From NCBI RefSeq assembly GCF_003602235.1, contig NZ_QZVS01000092.1, positions 1 through 64,000 on the forward strand: a stretch of 64,000 bases of DNA. The letters are read 5' to 3'. The first letter of the stretch is position 1. Each line of letters opens with the position of its first letter. Below, piece after piece: positions 54,301 through 63,086 of the stretch. A program made the position numbers and the translations under genes. The notes beneath the pieces are model-generated. The model had not been told where the DNA came from. It searched no databases and was given only the letters and a program-made list of their open reading frames with translations. Source of the stretch: Cryobacterium melibiosiphilum (GTDB lineage Bacteria > Actinomycetota > Actinomycetes > Actinomycetales > Microbacteriaceae).

Positions 54301-57124
54301 GAAGCGCCATCTCGTCACACTCGGAGGCTGCGTCGTCGGCGACCGTCGGTCCGGATGCGGTGTAGCCGGCGGGGGTGCCGGCCAGGTTGCTCATCTGGAA
54401 CTTGCAGTCGGCGGTGGCGAAGGCATCCGCTTTCAGGGTGTGGGCGTCGGTGTTGCGCATGATCATCTCGGCGAAGGAGTTTCCCTCGAGCTGGGCACGA
54501 AGGTTCATTCCGGGCGTGCGGGCCAGGTAGTACAGCCGGTCGCCGTTCTGCAGGTCGGTCATCTGGTTCTCGAACACGTAGTTGAAGGTGCTGCCGAGCA
54601 GTCCGCCGAAGAGGTTGGTCTTCTCGGCCAGGCCGCCGACCCACAGGTCGACCTTGTTGAGGCCCGTTTCCTGGTTGGACCACGTGGCGGCGCTGTTCAT
54701 GAAGTCGAGGGCTTCGACCGTCGGCGAGATGCCGGGGCCGGGGTCGACGATCGCCGTTGCCGCCGCGCGCTTGCCGGCGAGGGTGGTCGCGGCCGTGATC
54801 GTCGGGAAGGTGCCGTAGGCAGCCACGAAGTTGGTCAGCGATTCCGGGTGCTTGAGGTTCTGCCCGAAGTCGGCCCAGCTGGTGTACGGGGCCAGTTGGC
54901 CGTCGTTGGTGGCGTCACTGATCTGGCGGCGCACCTCGTTCAGCGGCGGAATGCCTTCGGACCGGGCCCGGGTCATGTTGATCGCGGCGAGGTCGAGCGG
55001 CAGTCCGAGCAGGTTGTTGCGCAGGGTGTCGGTGACGAACTCATCGAGTTCGTTGCCCACCTGATCGCTCATGCCCATGATGACGCTGCCGGCGGCTTGT
55101 TCAGACGTCAGCACACCGGCCGAGCCCCCGTCGGTGTACGACGGCGGGTTGAGGAACCCTTCGAGCAGGGAGATCGAGTTGTCGCTGCCGTCGTTGTTGG
55201 TGCGCGAGATCGTCTCCGTCAGCATCGAGTGGCCGAAGCGGTACACGGCGTGGGCGAACTCGCCGGTGATCGCCGGGTTCACCTCGGTGTTGTAGCTGAG
55301 GAAGGGCTGGATGGCAGGCTGCACCTTGCGTCCGAACTCTTCGAACACGAGGTGTTGGTACTCCATCTCGGTGACGAAACGAGCGGCCTGGAACAGGCGT
55401 TCGCCGTTCCAGCCGTCAGCTCCGGCGGCGAGCTTCCACTCGGCCAGGGCGGCAATGCCCTTGCTGGAGGTGTCGTTGCTCAGCGTGGTCTTGAACTCGA
55501 CCGCGAGGCGGTCGTGCTCGGAGTGGAAGACCTGGTGAATGGCGGTCAGGCCGATGTTCTCGTTGACGCGGCCATCGCCGGCGGCGAAGTGCAGGTCGAG
55601 CATTTCGTTGTCGTATGTTCCCGCGGGCTGCGCCGCGAAGTCAGCGGATGCCGTGGAGTCAGCGTCGGCTACCAGGCCGGCCTTGGGCTCCGCGTTGTGC
55701 GCGATGTCGGTGAGGAACGGAGTGTTGAAGTGCAGCGTGTCGGCCGGCACCGGCACGGGGGTGGCCAGGTTGCCCTCGACCAGGCCCGTCGCGGTCACGT
55801 ACTGCGGAAGCCCGCTGGTCGGACCGGGAATGAACTTGCCGTAGGGGTCGACGGCCATCAGTGGAACGTTGGTCACGTCCTGGTCGGTCAGGGCCAGGCC
55901 GAGCAGGTTGCGGGCCTGGGCCTTGACGGTCGCCCAGGTGGACATGCCGCCCTCGGTTGCCGTGCCGGCCGGGCCGCCGAGCAGCTTGCCGGTGGAGACC
56001 GGCTTGCCGGCGGTGTTGTTCACATACTCACGCAGGAACACCTGGTGAGACGGGTGCGACGTGTAGGTCTGCGACTGGTCGACAAACGGAGTGTCGGTGT
56101 TGGCGGCATCACGCACATCGTCGCTGGTGCCGAGCACACCGTCGGGGCCGGGCTGGTTCTGCGCGCGGGTCAGCACCATGAATGCCTGGTTGGCCGGCAC
56201 CTCGTCATTCGTGTTCGCAATGCCGTCGGGGCCGACGGTGCGCAGCGGGTCATCCGCGTTGAGGGGCACGAAGACCGTGCCGCCGCCCTTCACGGTCTGG
56301 TCGACACCGTGGTCGAAGAACTGTCCGAACAGGGTGAAGAGCGAGTTGTACGGCGGAGACAGGCCCACGTCGGTCGTGACGTTGGGAATGAACAGGGTGC
56401 TGCCGGTCGGCGTGCAGCCGGCGGGGATTCCGGCCACGGGCACGGCCGCGAGCGGGTCGGGATCGGTCGTGCACGGAACAACGCCGGTGTTGCCCTGGGT
56501 GCGCACCGGCGTTCCGGCCGCGGCGACGGCGGCGGGGTTGGTCGAGGTCTGGTCGACGATGAGGTTGCTGATCGTGCGGGGCTGGCTGTCGAAGACGTTG
56601 CCCGACAGGCTCTGGTAGCTGGTGACGGTGGGCGGCCCGAACAGTGGCGGGTTGGCCTCGGCTCCCGCGAAGGTGGGCGTGGTCATCCGACCGAACAGTG
56701 CGTCGGCGGCGCCGAAGGTTTCGCGGCCGCTGAGCAGGTTGTTGCAGGAACCGTCGACGGTGCGCAGGCCGTAGGAGGTGAGCGCGTCGGGAATCTGGTT
56801 CGGGCCGCTGCCGACGAGGGCGCCGCAGGGGCCGGTGAGCGATGTCGTGTTTTCGACGTGCGTTTCGGCGATCTTGATCTGCTTGAGAATGAAGGCGAGG
56901 TCGGCGCTGGTGACGGTGAATCCCTGCCCGACGGGGGCGGCGGCTGCGGCCGTGACCGCCGAGAGGCCGAGCACTCCGCAGAGCACGACGGTCAGCCCGG
57001 CGGCGACTGCGCGGGTCGACCGGCGGTATCCGCTGACCTGGCCGCGTGCTTCGCTGGTCCGATTCTGCGGGGTGGCATCCCTCCGATCCCTTGGATCCAT
57101 GTTTTTGCCCGCGAATGTACTCAT
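51383..57124 (-). CDS. Giant secreted animal-type haem peroxidase with RTX, FN3 and Ig-like domains
   Basis: A 1913-residue exported protein. A Sec-type signal helix (VAAGLTVVLCGVLGLSAV) lies near residues 40-60. The animal haem peroxidase domain spans about 230-870, with distal His272 in FFDHGVDQ and proximal His632 in VYRFGHSML. RTX/haemolysin-type GGxGxD calcium repeats fill about 975-1100. Three fibronectin type III domains span about 1415-1705, and two Big_5 Ig-like domains run to the end. Peroxidase plus RTX architectures are known mainly from proteobacteria and cyanobacteria, exported by type I systems. Here the signal peptide suggests Sec export. The likely role is oxidative halide or phenol chemistry outside the cell. 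Confidence 0.9.
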   Translation of the reverse strand: MSTFAGKNMDPRDRRDATPQNRTSEARGQVSGYRRSTRAVAAGLTVVLCGVLGLSAVTAAAAAPVGQGFTVTSADLAFILKQIKIAETHVENTTSLTGPCGALVGSGPNQIPDALTSYGLRTVDGSCNNLLSGRETFGAADALFGRMTTPTFAGAEANPPLFGPPTVTSYQSLSGNVFDSQPRTISNLIVDQTSTNPAAVAAAGTPVRTQGNTGVVPCTTDPDPLAAVPVAGIPAGCTPTGSTLFIPNVTTDVGLSPPYNSLFTLFGQFFDHGVDQTVKGGGTVFVPLNADDPLRTVGPDGIANTNDEVPANQAFMVLTRAQNQPGPDGVLGTSDDVRDAANTDTPFVDQSQTYTSHPSHQVFLREYVNNTAGKPVSTGKLLGGPAGTATEGGMSTWATVKAQARNLLGLALTDQDVTNVPLMAVDPYGKFIPGPTSGLPQYVTATGLVEGNLATPVPVPADTLHFNTPFLTDIAHNAEPKAGLVADADSTASADFAAQPAGTYDNEMLDLHFAAGDGRVNENIGLTAIHQVFHSEHDRLAVEFKTTLSNDTSSKGIAALAEWKLAAGADGWNGERLFQAARFVTEMEYQHLVFEEFGRKVQPAIQPFLSYNTEVNPAITGEFAHAVYRFGHSMLTETISRTNNDGSDNSISLLEGFLNPPSYTDGGSAGVLTSEQAAGSVIMGMSDQVGNELDEFVTDTLRNNLLGLPLDLAAINMTRARSEGIPPLNEVRRQISDATNDGQLAPYTSWADFGQNLKHPESLTNFVAAYGTFPTITAATTLAGKRAAATAIVDPGPGISPTVEALDFMNSAATWSNQETGLNKVDLWVGGLAEKTNLFGGLLGSTFNYVFENQMTDLQNGDRLYYLARTPGMNLRAQLEGNSFAEMIMRNTDAHTLKADAFATADCKFQMSNLAGTPAGYTASGPTVADDAASECDEMALLLRKPDGTIQYRAVNSVDPTGINGQAVYNGTAGVDRIAAGNDNDTVLGNEGDDVIDGQGGDDVVLGGDGNDRITDSAGNDVPKGGPGNDYINAGIGLDILMPGSGKDFSLGGANDNETFAGEGDDFAHAGDGADVVFGDGGDDWIQGGSGVDLLIGDHGAPFFDDPAQTKPGNDVFVGQSGANDYDGEGGDDIVTSNATIDRYALAAGFDWVSHQYDTVAADDDMKINNNLAGVLLPVVTNRDRWQEVEANSGSAFNDVIRGDDAVPSTVGGAGFSGCDVLDQAGIDRIAGLNALLPAPSTPLAPVEALSPMRVCPLEGPVWGDGNILLGGLGSDTLEGRGANDVIDGDRYLTVRISVRNGAGTEIGSTDLMERPYQAGNTRTLAQDVAAGVIDPGNLVMVREIITPTAAQTAGNSDAAAFSDVRANYTVTTTGGTGVLGSAGSVTTVVHNGAGIDGTDTLRNIERLVFSDTVAPSAPVIGTAVAGDAQATVTWTAPVTGIATGYSVVVINAAGTQVGALRPAAAGTTSLVVPGLANGSAYRFQVSATNANGTSAYSALSNAVTPIAPVVPGPAIIGVPVAGNAQVAVNWLPPVAIPNSPPVTGYVVRTYVGSETVPVRTSTVGNVTSIGIVGLLNGTGYTFDVAAINSVGTGPASARSAVATPVGPAGAPTIGVSVAGIASATVNWTAPASDGGSPITGYSVRTFIGNVQQGTPLVTGNVTTVVVSGLTNGTAYRFDVAAINAVGTGAPSARAAAVTPQTEFIAPTVLATTPAADATAVGVNANLTATFSEPVTGLSGATFVLRLGTTSINGAVTYNAATNVATFNPTAALLNDRTYRVTLTGIRDTAGNLLTTVNYTFTTGPAPVITAISPANGATGVARNANVTATFSEAITGTNAANVQITRVSDGTVVAAARTVNAATRVLTINPSASLVANTQYRVTITGSDTGVRDLAGNPVATRTWVFTTGAVL

Positions 57125-57218
57125 GGCGCACCTGCCTCTCGAGAGTGACTGAATGCAGCAAGAGTGCAGTGCGGGCCTTGCGGAAACCTTGCGGTCGCTG
57201 GGTGCAGGTGTGGGAGCC

Positions 57219-58058
57219 CTACACCGGCGAGAGCACGCGGGTTTCGGTGGCGAGCGTGGCGAGATCGACCCGGGTCACGCTCTCGGCGGGCAGCGGCTCC
57301 CAGCCGACGATGTCGAGGCCGCTCGAGGCGAAGATCATCGTGCCGTCATCGAGGCGGCGCTGCCGCATCAGGTAGTAGGCCGTGCGGTGGTCCTGCGGAA
57401 GGTCCGCCTCCGAGAGCCCGCTCGCGTCGAACAGATCGTGGGGCACCTCGGCGTCGGCGCTCGCGTGCACCGCGATGAGGGCATCGTGGGAGAGGATCAG
57501 GGCGTTCATGCTCGCGTCGGGAAACAGCGGGCGCAACTCGGCGACGGTGTCGCAGACGGCGTCGAACAGGGTGTGCCCGGCCGCGATCTTGCTGCGGATC
57601 ACCGCGAAGTACCGTTCGCTGTCGGTATCGCCGCGCAGGCCCGCGAGAATGCTCGGCTCGACGAAGGCATCGATGGTCTCGGCCGGCATCAGGGATCCGT
57701 TGTGGGCGAAGGCGAGGCCGTCGACCAGGAACGGATGCGTGTTCTCGGCGTGGCAGGCCATGCCGTCGGTCGCCATCCGCAGGTGCACGATCTGGGCGCT
57801 CGAGAGACGCTCGGCAAGGGCCTGGGTGAGGTCGAGGCTGCCGGCCCCGGTTTCGGGGGAACGCTGCTTATGCACGGTGGTGAGGGCATCCGCCGTCGAG
57901 TGCTCACCGGGGGTGTGCTGATCAGCCGCGAGCCAGGCGCTGCCCCAGCCGTCTTTGTGCAGCTGGGTCATGTCCTGAAAAACGGCGCTCTGATTGCCGC
58001 TCAGCACCGACCGGGTCGTGACCGGCACTGGCGCCGCGTAGCCGAGCAAGCGGCACAT
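57219..58058 (-). CDS. Class II glutamine amidotransferase (YafJ/EgtC-like)
   Basis: This 279-residue Ntn-hydrolase has its nucleophile Cys as residue 2 (MCRLLGYAA), exposed after Met removal. The glutamine-binding pattern HKDGWGSAW, HLRMATDGMACHAENTHPF and FAHNGSL follow, as in YafJ and EgtC. EgtC acts in ergothioneine synthesis, but no egt genes are seen here, so the substrate remains open. ATG 58058 is preceded by GAAAGG. An upstream ATG at 58088 would bury the catalytic Cys and is rejected. It is downstream of arsA in the same direction. Confidence 0.92.
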   Translation of the reverse strand: MCRLLGYAAPVPVTTRSVLSGNQSAVFQDMTQLHKDGWGSAWLAADQHTPGEHSTADALTTVHKQRSPETGAGSLDLTQALAERLSSAQIVHLRMATDGMACHAENTHPFLVDGLAFAHNGSLMPAETIDAFVEPSILAGLRGDTDSERYFAVIRSKIAAGHTLFDAVCDTVAELRPLFPDASMNALILSHDALIAVHASADAEVPHDLFDASGLSEADLPQDHRTAYYLMRQRRLDDGTMIFASSGLDIVGWEPLPAESVTRVDLATLATETRVLSPV

Positions 58059-58111
58059 GTCGAACCTTTCGTCTTCCCCGTGGTTCATTCAACTTTAGCG
58101 AAGATCGTGCG

Positions 58112-59887
58112 CTAGCCAAGCTGGCGCAGGGCACGGATGCCCACCGGCGCCTGCCGCTGCAACGGCACGATCGCGAGGCGGGCCGCGTGCACCGCCCGAA
58201 CCCGCGTGATTTCGGCCAGCTCACCCCGCGCGCGCTCCCGCAGTAACAGTGCGTCAGGATGGGCCGCCGCGATCGAGTTGTTGACGATCCACGCCCACGG
58301 CATGATTCCGGCGCGCTGCAGTTCGTCCTGCAGGCCCACGGCCTCGAGCACCGGGGTGGTCTCGGCGAGGGTGACCACGATGACCTTGGTCTGGGCGGGG
58401 TCCTGCAGCTTCATCATCGGGGTCGTCAGGGTCAGGCCTGGGGCGAGCTGGCGTTTGACCTCCCGGTCGTAGCTTCCGGTGGCGTCGATGAGCAGCAGGG
58501 TGTGCCCGGTCGGGGCGGTGTCCATCACCACGAAACTGTCGCGGGCCTCACGCGTCGCGCGGGAAAAGGCCTGGAAAACAGCGATTTCTTCGGTGCACGG
58601 TGAGCGCAGGTCTTCGCGCAGCATGGCCCGGCCGGCCTCGTCGAGGGCAGCGCCGCGGGTGCGCAGCACGTGTTCGGTGTAGCGGGCGATTTCGACGGCC
58701 GGGTCGATGCGGGAGACCGTGAGGGTGGGCAGCACGTCGCCGGCCAGGGTCTCGTTCAGGTGCGCCGCCGGGTCGGTCGTGGTCAGGTGCACCGGCAGGC
58801 CACGCTCGGCGAGGGCGACCGCGATCGCCGCGGCGAGGGTCGTCTTGCCCACGCCGCCCTTGCCCATCAGCATGATGAGGCCGTGGCCGTCGGCGGCGAT
58901 CTCGTCGATCAGGGCGCCCAGCGGGGCAGCAGCGAGCGGTGCGGTCTGCTCTCCAACCGGCGTCGCCGCATCGGGGGTGTCCCCGAACAGCCCGCGCAGC
59001 GCCGAAACCCCCACCATGTTGCTGTTTTTCAGTGCCACCCGGTCGAGCGTGAGCGGCGCGAGGCTGCCCGGCAGCTGGGCCAGGGCACGCTCCTCGCGCT
59101 CGTGGATGGCCGCGGCCAGCGGGTCGCCGTCGACGGCCGCGGCCGGCAGAATGCCGTTCACGACCAGGAACTGGCGTCCGAGACCGATGCCGGCGAGCTC
59201 ATCGTGGGTGCGGGCCGCCTCGGCGAGGGCGCTGGCCGCCGGGCGCCCCACGAGCACCAGTCGGGTGCGGGCCGGGTCGGCGAGGGCCGCGACGGCGTCG
59301 GCGTAGATGCCGCGCTGCTTGTCGAGGCCGGAGAGCGGTCCGAGGCAGGAGGCGTCGCCGGTGCCCTCGGTGAGAAAGTCGGTCCAAGATCCGGGCAGCT
59401 GCAGCAGCCGGATCGTGTGCCCGGTCGGCGCGGTATCGAAGATGATGTGATCGTACGCCGCGGCCCAGGCGGCGTCGGTGAGCAGGTCGGTGAACTCATT
59501 GAACGAGGCGATCTCGGTCGTGCAGGCGCCCGAGAGCTGCTCCTCGATCGCGGCGACCTCGAGCGCGGGCAACAGGCCGCGCACCGGGCCGACGATGCGT
59601 TCGCGGTAGACCCGGGCGGCTTCGGCCGGGTCGATGTCGAGCGCCGACAGGCCCGGCACGGCGGCGATCGGCGTGACGTGTGCGCCCACGGTGACGCCGA
59701 AGACCTGGCCGACGTTGGAGGCGGGGTCGGTGCTGACCAGCAAGACGGATGCCCCCTCGTCTGCCAGCCGTACGGCGGTTGCACACGCGATGGACGTTTT
59801 CCCTACCCCGCCCTTGCCCGTGAAGAACAGAAACCGCGGCGGATCCCGCAGGAAAGCGGGGGCGGTGGTGACGCTGGTCTGATTCAT
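58112..59887 (-). CDS. arsA: Arsenical pump-driving ATPase, duplicated form
   Basis: ArsA powers arsenite/antimonite efflux through ArsB. The 591-residue protein has two halves, each with a P-loop: TGKGGVGKTS (residues 23-32) and MGKGGVGKTT (341-350), and each with the DTAPTGHT signal-transduction motif. The three cysteines that bind the metalloid in the E. coli plasmid enzyme are matched here by Cys122 (GACTTEIA), Cys181 (DASCLGPL) and Cys431 (SPCTEEIA). It starts 7 bases after the arsD stop. No arsB is adjacent, but an ArsB-like permease starts 3 kb downstream on the other strand. Confidence 0.96.
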   Translation of the reverse strand: MNQTSVTTAPAFLRDPPRFLFFTGKGGVGKTSIACATAVRLADEGASVLLVSTDPASNVGQVFGVTVGAHVTPIAAVPGLSALDIDPAEAARVYRERIVGPVRGLLPALEVAAIEEQLSGACTTEIASFNEFTDLLTDAAWAAAYDHIIFDTAPTGHTIRLLQLPGSWTDFLTEGTGDASCLGPLSGLDKQRGIYADAVAALADPARTRLVLVGRPAASALAEAARTHDELAGIGLGRQFLVVNGILPAAAVDGDPLAAAIHEREERALAQLPGSLAPLTLDRVALKNSNMVGVSALRGLFGDTPDAATPVGEQTAPLAAAPLGALIDEIAADGHGLIMLMGKGGVGKTTLAAAIAVALAERGLPVHLTTTDPAAHLNETLAGDVLPTLTVSRIDPAVEIARYTEHVLRTRGAALDEAGRAMLREDLRSPCTEEIAVFQAFSRATREARDSFVVMDTAPTGHTLLLIDATGSYDREVKRQLAPGLTLTTPMMKLQDPAQTKVIVVTLAETTPVLEAVGLQDELQRAGIMPWAWIVNNSIAAAHPDALLLRERARGELAEITRVRAVHAARLAIVPLQRQAPVGIRALRQLG

Positions 59888-59894
59888 GAGGTGA

Positions 59895-60302
59895 CTAGCA
59901 GCATCCGCCGCCGACGGCGCAGCTGTTCCCGTCGGCCTCGGGGGCGGTCGCCATCATGAGCAGGCGGGGCGAGGCATCCGGTTGCAGGGCGGCGTTCTCG
60001 CTGAGCCCGGCCCACTTCGCCAGTTCGTCCCGCGACGGGTACCGCCCGGTGAGGGCGGTGATTCCGTCGACGAGGGTAAGCGGAAGGCCCTCCTGACCGA
60101 CCGTGTGCACGAAGGCGCGGGCGGTCTCGTTGTCGACGAAGGCGAGCGGTTCCTGGGCGAGGTTGAACCGGGCGGCGGGCGCGCCCTGGGCGCGCAGCCA
60201 GTCAAGATCGGCCGACACGGTCACGAGCGCCTGGTCGACGTCGACCCCGCAGATTCCGGTGCCGCAGCACAGCCCCGGTTCAAAAATCTCGATCTGCGCC
60301 AT
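59895..60302 (-). CDS. arsD: ArsD arsenic metallochaperone
   Basis: ArsD passes As(III) from cytosolic thiols to ArsA. The protein is about 135 residues. Cys12, Cys13 and Cys18 (GLCCGTGICG) are exactly the three metal-binding cysteines of the family, and a C-terminal NSCAVGGGCC adds Cys128, Cys134 and Cys135. ATG 60302 has AGGGG upstream. The open frame extends to 60434 across the promoter and is not used. It is the first gene of arsD-arsA, under a promoter with an ArsR-like palindrome. Confidence 0.93.
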   Translation of the reverse strand: MAQIEIFEPGLCCGTGICGVDVDQALVTVSADLDWLRAQGAPAARFNLAQEPLAFVDNETARAFVHTVGQEGLPLTLVDGITALTGRYPSRDELAKWAGLSENAALQPDASPRLLMMATAPEADGNSCAVGGGCC

Positions 60303-60335
60303 GGCTGCCCCTGTTCCGTTGAAGTCCGTCATCCC

Positions 60336-60357
60336 ACTATATCGATAAACATCGATA
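60336..60357 (-). promoter_or_regulatory. ArsR-type operator and -10 box of arsDA
   Basis: TATCGAT-AAAC-ATCGATA (60340-60357) is a perfect 7+7 inverted repeat with a 4-base spacer, of the kind bound by ArsR/SmtB repressors. On the minus strand TATAGT (60336-60341) is a likely -10 box overlapping it. No arsR gene is visible in the window, so the repressor must be encoded elsewhere if this reading is right. Confidence 0.6.
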
Positions 60358-60411
60358 AAGGCTGGGGATGGGTCGGCGATCGGGGCTCCCTTTCGGGCTA
60401 ACATGACTGGC

Positions 60412-60834
60412 ATGAAGCGCTTTGCAGCCGACATTCAGATTGACGCCGAACCCGACGCCGTGTGGGCGGTCATCACCGACGCGAGCCGGTACACCGAATG
60501 GGATTCCGGGGTCACCCGCGTCGACGGTGAGATTCGCGACGGCGAGAAGATCGTCGTGCGGGCTGCGGTCGGCGGTGACCGCGCGTTCCCGGTGAAGGTC
60601 GAGCAGGCCCCCACCCACCGCTCGATGACCTGGACCGGCGGCATGCCGTTCGGCCTGTTTCGCGGCGTGCGCACCTTCACCCTCACCGGGCGAAACGGAG
60701 GCACCCATCTCGACCTGCACGAGGAATTCACCGGCCCGCTGCTCGGCCTGATCGGCCGGTCGATGCCCGACCTCGGGCCCTCGTTTCAGCAGTATGTCAG
60801 CGGGGTCAAGGCCGAGGCCGAGCGCCCGAAGTAG
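60412..60834 (+). CDS. SRPBCC (START-like) family protein
   Basis: The protein of about 140 residues has the SRPBCC fold: MKRFAADIQIDAEPDAVWAVITDASRYTEWDSGVTRVDGEI at the N-terminus and a C-terminal long helix (SMPDLGPSFQQYVSGVKAEAE). These bind hydrophobic ligands in a deep cavity. Which ligand is unknown. TAACAT lies 7 bases before ATG 60412, favouring a leaderless transcript from there. ATG 60403 would add three residues. It is divergent from arsDA and may share that control region. Confidence 0.87.
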   Translation: MKRFAADIQIDAEPDAVWAVITDASRYTEWDSGVTRVDGEIRDGEKIVVRAAVGGDRAFPVKVEQAPTHRSMTWTGGMPFGLFRGVRTFTLTGRNGGTHLDLHEEFTGPLLGLIGRSMPDLGPSFQQYVSGVKAEAERPK

Positions 60835-60857
60835 GCGCCCGGCCCGGGCCTGCTCCG

Positions 60858-63029
60858 TTAGCGCTGGGTGAGCGTGACGAGCGTGAAGCCACCCGGCGCG
60901 ATCGTGACCTGGCCCGCCCGGTCATGTCCTTTCGCGCCTGGGCGTTCGGCCACGGCCTGCCCGGCCCGGTCATAACCGCGCTGGGTCAGCACGAATCCGC
61001 GCGGCACGGCCACCTTCTGGGTGCGGGTCTCGGTCGTCGCGCTCACGTAGAGCGTCGAGTCGCCGCCCGTTCCCGACACGGCGACGGTCGAGATCTGCGG
61101 CTGCAGCAGCAGCGCGTCGACGGATGCCGCACCATCCGTCGTTCCCGTCACCATCGTCGCCCGGCCGGGCAGCGCCCGGTCCAGGCTCAGCGGGGAGAGC
61201 GTGCCCGCGGCATCCGTGATGCCCTGCGCGCCGGCGTCGCCGTTGAGGGTACTGCCGAGCTTCTGCCGACCCGAGGTCCACCGGGTACTGCCCGAGGCGG
61301 CTTCGCCCTGGTTCACGATCGGGTACACGTTGCGTGCCGTCTCGCTCGCCGGAACGGTGATCGTGAGCGTGTCGCCCGCGTTCAGCGCGACGTACGCGCC
61401 GCCCGACCAGTTGGCTTCTCCGGTCCATGCCGATTCGGGCATGACATTCATTCCCGTTCCGGAAATTACCCCGGACTCGGCCTCGACAACGCTCAGCCCG
61501 CTCGTGGCCACCGTCGTGTCAATGCCGAGCGCGGCGGCCTTGAGAGTTGGATTTGCGTCAAGGGTCAGCATCGAGAACAGCGCGTGGATCGTCGATTCGG
61601 CACCGGAGTTCGGGTTGACCCGGCCATCCCTTTCGATGCCGTCCACGGCGGTGCCCGTCGCCGGGTCGTAGGCGGGTTGCCCGCTGCGGTTCGCGCCGAA
61701 GTACCAGCCGGCGGTGATCGCGGCCAGATCGAGCAGGCCGGGCGCATCCGCGGCCTCGGCGGTCTGCACGAGGCCCTGCAGGCGCGAGTCCACCCCGTAG
61801 GCGATCTGGGCCTCGCCCGGGGTCGGCGACCAGGCATTGTCGGGCCCGCCGGCGGCGAGCAGTTGCGGGGTGAAGGTGGCCGAGTCGGTCACCGCGGCCG
61901 CGAGCAGGTCGGGCCGGTCGAGGGCGACGGATGCGTCCGCCACCGCCGCCGGGGCGAGCCCGCCCCAGGCGTGCCAGAGGGTTTGCGACTTGTTCCACGG
62001 CATGATCGCGCCGAACGGCCACTCGCTCACGGAGCCCGCACTCATGCCCGCCACACCTTCGGCGAGCCGGCTGAGGGCGATCCTGGCGAGCTCGTCGCCC
62101 GGAGCGACCGCCGTGTAGGCGGCGAGGCCGAGAACGGCCTCGGCGCTGGCATCCGCTCCCCCGGCGATCAGCCAGGCGGGCACCTGGGCGCCATCGGCCA
62201 CGTCGAACTCGCCGTACTTCGCGAGCGACTGCTCGTTCAGCGAGTCGAGCGAGAGGTGCAGGCGGTCCTGGAGAAAGGCGGCGAAATCCGGGTCGTCGTT
62301 CTGGAAGGCGGCAAAGCCTTCACCGAGCGCCCAGACCGTGCGGGCAACCCAGTAGGACTCGGCCGAGTCGCTCGGGTCGGGCAGTTCGATCGGGGTCGCG
62401 CTCGGCGTCAGGGTGCCGTCGGCCTGCTGCCAGAGCACCACGTTGCCGGCGTTCGGGCCGCTGTCGGTCTGCAGGTAGGTGAGCGAGCGCAGCGTCTGGA
62501 ACGCGTTTTCGCGGCTCGACTCATCGCCGGTCTGCTGCCAGTGCCGCAGGTACACCACGGCGGTGCGAGCGATGTCGTCGGCGTTGTACGCGCCCTGGGT
62601 CCAGTGCCCGGTAGCCGGGTCGAGGTCGCCGCCGCCGACGCGGGTGTAGACGCCGTCGGTGTGGTCGGCGTAGGTCCACGGGGCGAGAACGTCGGGGTGT
62701 TCGGCGAGCCGGTAGGTGGTGTGACCCGGCACCGCCGTCAGCGGCACGGTGTCGAGCAGAAAGTCGAGGTGCGCGAGGTTGGTCAGCGGCGCGGCGGCAT
62801 CGATCGCGGCGCCCGCGGCGTTTCCGCCAGTATCGAGGCTTCCGGCAGCGGATGCCCCGCCTCCCGGTGCCGGGGCGGCCTGCGCGGCCAGTCCCCCGGT
62901 GCCCGCGAGCAGCATGGCCAGTGTGCCGGCGAGGGCGAGGGACGCCAGCCGCCGCCGGGCTCCACGCGGCGCGGCGGCTGGGGATCCGGGCCGCGGGTGG
63001 ATGGGTGAACGGACAACACTGTGCGTCAT
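60858..63029 (-). CDS. Large secreted (alpha/alpha)6-like protein with C-terminal beta domain, probable carbohydrate-active enzyme
   Basis: A 723-residue protein with a long signal region (hydrophobic LASLALAGTLAMLLAG around residues 28-43). Helical repeats typical of (alpha/alpha)6 glycosidases or lyases follow, for example YNADDIARTAVVYLRHWQQTGDESSRENAFQTLRSL, PSDSAESYWVARTVWALGEGFAAF and NPNSGAESTIHALFSML. A C-terminal beta-sandwich-like part (VVEAESGVISG, SGGAYVALNAGDTLTITVP) resembles a CBM35/CBM6-type module. I do not recognise a specific family. The promoter has two LacI-type palindromes, which supports a polysaccharide role. Confidence 0.8.
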   Translation of the reverse strand: MTHSVVRSPIHPRPGSPAAAPRGARRRLASLALAGTLAMLLAGTGGLAAQAAPAPGGGASAAGSLDTGGNAAGAAIDAAAPLTNLAHLDFLLDTVPLTAVPGHTTYRLAEHPDVLAPWTYADHTDGVYTRVGGGDLDPATGHWTQGAYNADDIARTAVVYLRHWQQTGDESSRENAFQTLRSLTYLQTDSGPNAGNVVLWQQADGTLTPSATPIELPDPSDSAESYWVARTVWALGEGFAAFQNDDPDFAAFLQDRLHLSLDSLNEQSLAKYGEFDVADGAQVPAWLIAGGADASAEAVLGLAAYTAVAPGDELARIALSRLAEGVAGMSAGSVSEWPFGAIMPWNKSQTLWHAWGGLAPAAVADASVALDRPDLLAAAVTDSATFTPQLLAAGGPDNAWSPTPGEAQIAYGVDSRLQGLVQTAEAADAPGLLDLAAITAGWYFGANRSGQPAYDPATGTAVDGIERDGRVNPNSGAESTIHALFSMLTLDANPTLKAAALGIDTTVATSGLSVVEAESGVISGTGMNVMPESAWTGEANWSGGAYVALNAGDTLTITVPASETARNVYPIVNQGEAASGSTRWTSGRQKLGSTLNGDAGAQGITDAAGTLSPLSLDRALPGRATMVTGTTDGAASVDALLLQPQISTVAVSGTGGDSTLYVSATTETRTQKVAVPRGFVLTQRGYDRAGQAVAERPGAKGHDRAGQVTIAPGGFTLVTLTQR

Positions 63030-63086
63030 GGAAGATCTCCTGGGTCAGGGTGCACGTCGGTGTGCACGCCGGCGCGGGCCCCCACC

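Noticed and set aside
54272-57148. A 958-residue open frame on the + strand
   Set aside because: It is the antisense shadow of the peroxidase gene. It has no recognisable domain, and its open state follows from high GC at third positions of the minus-strand gene.
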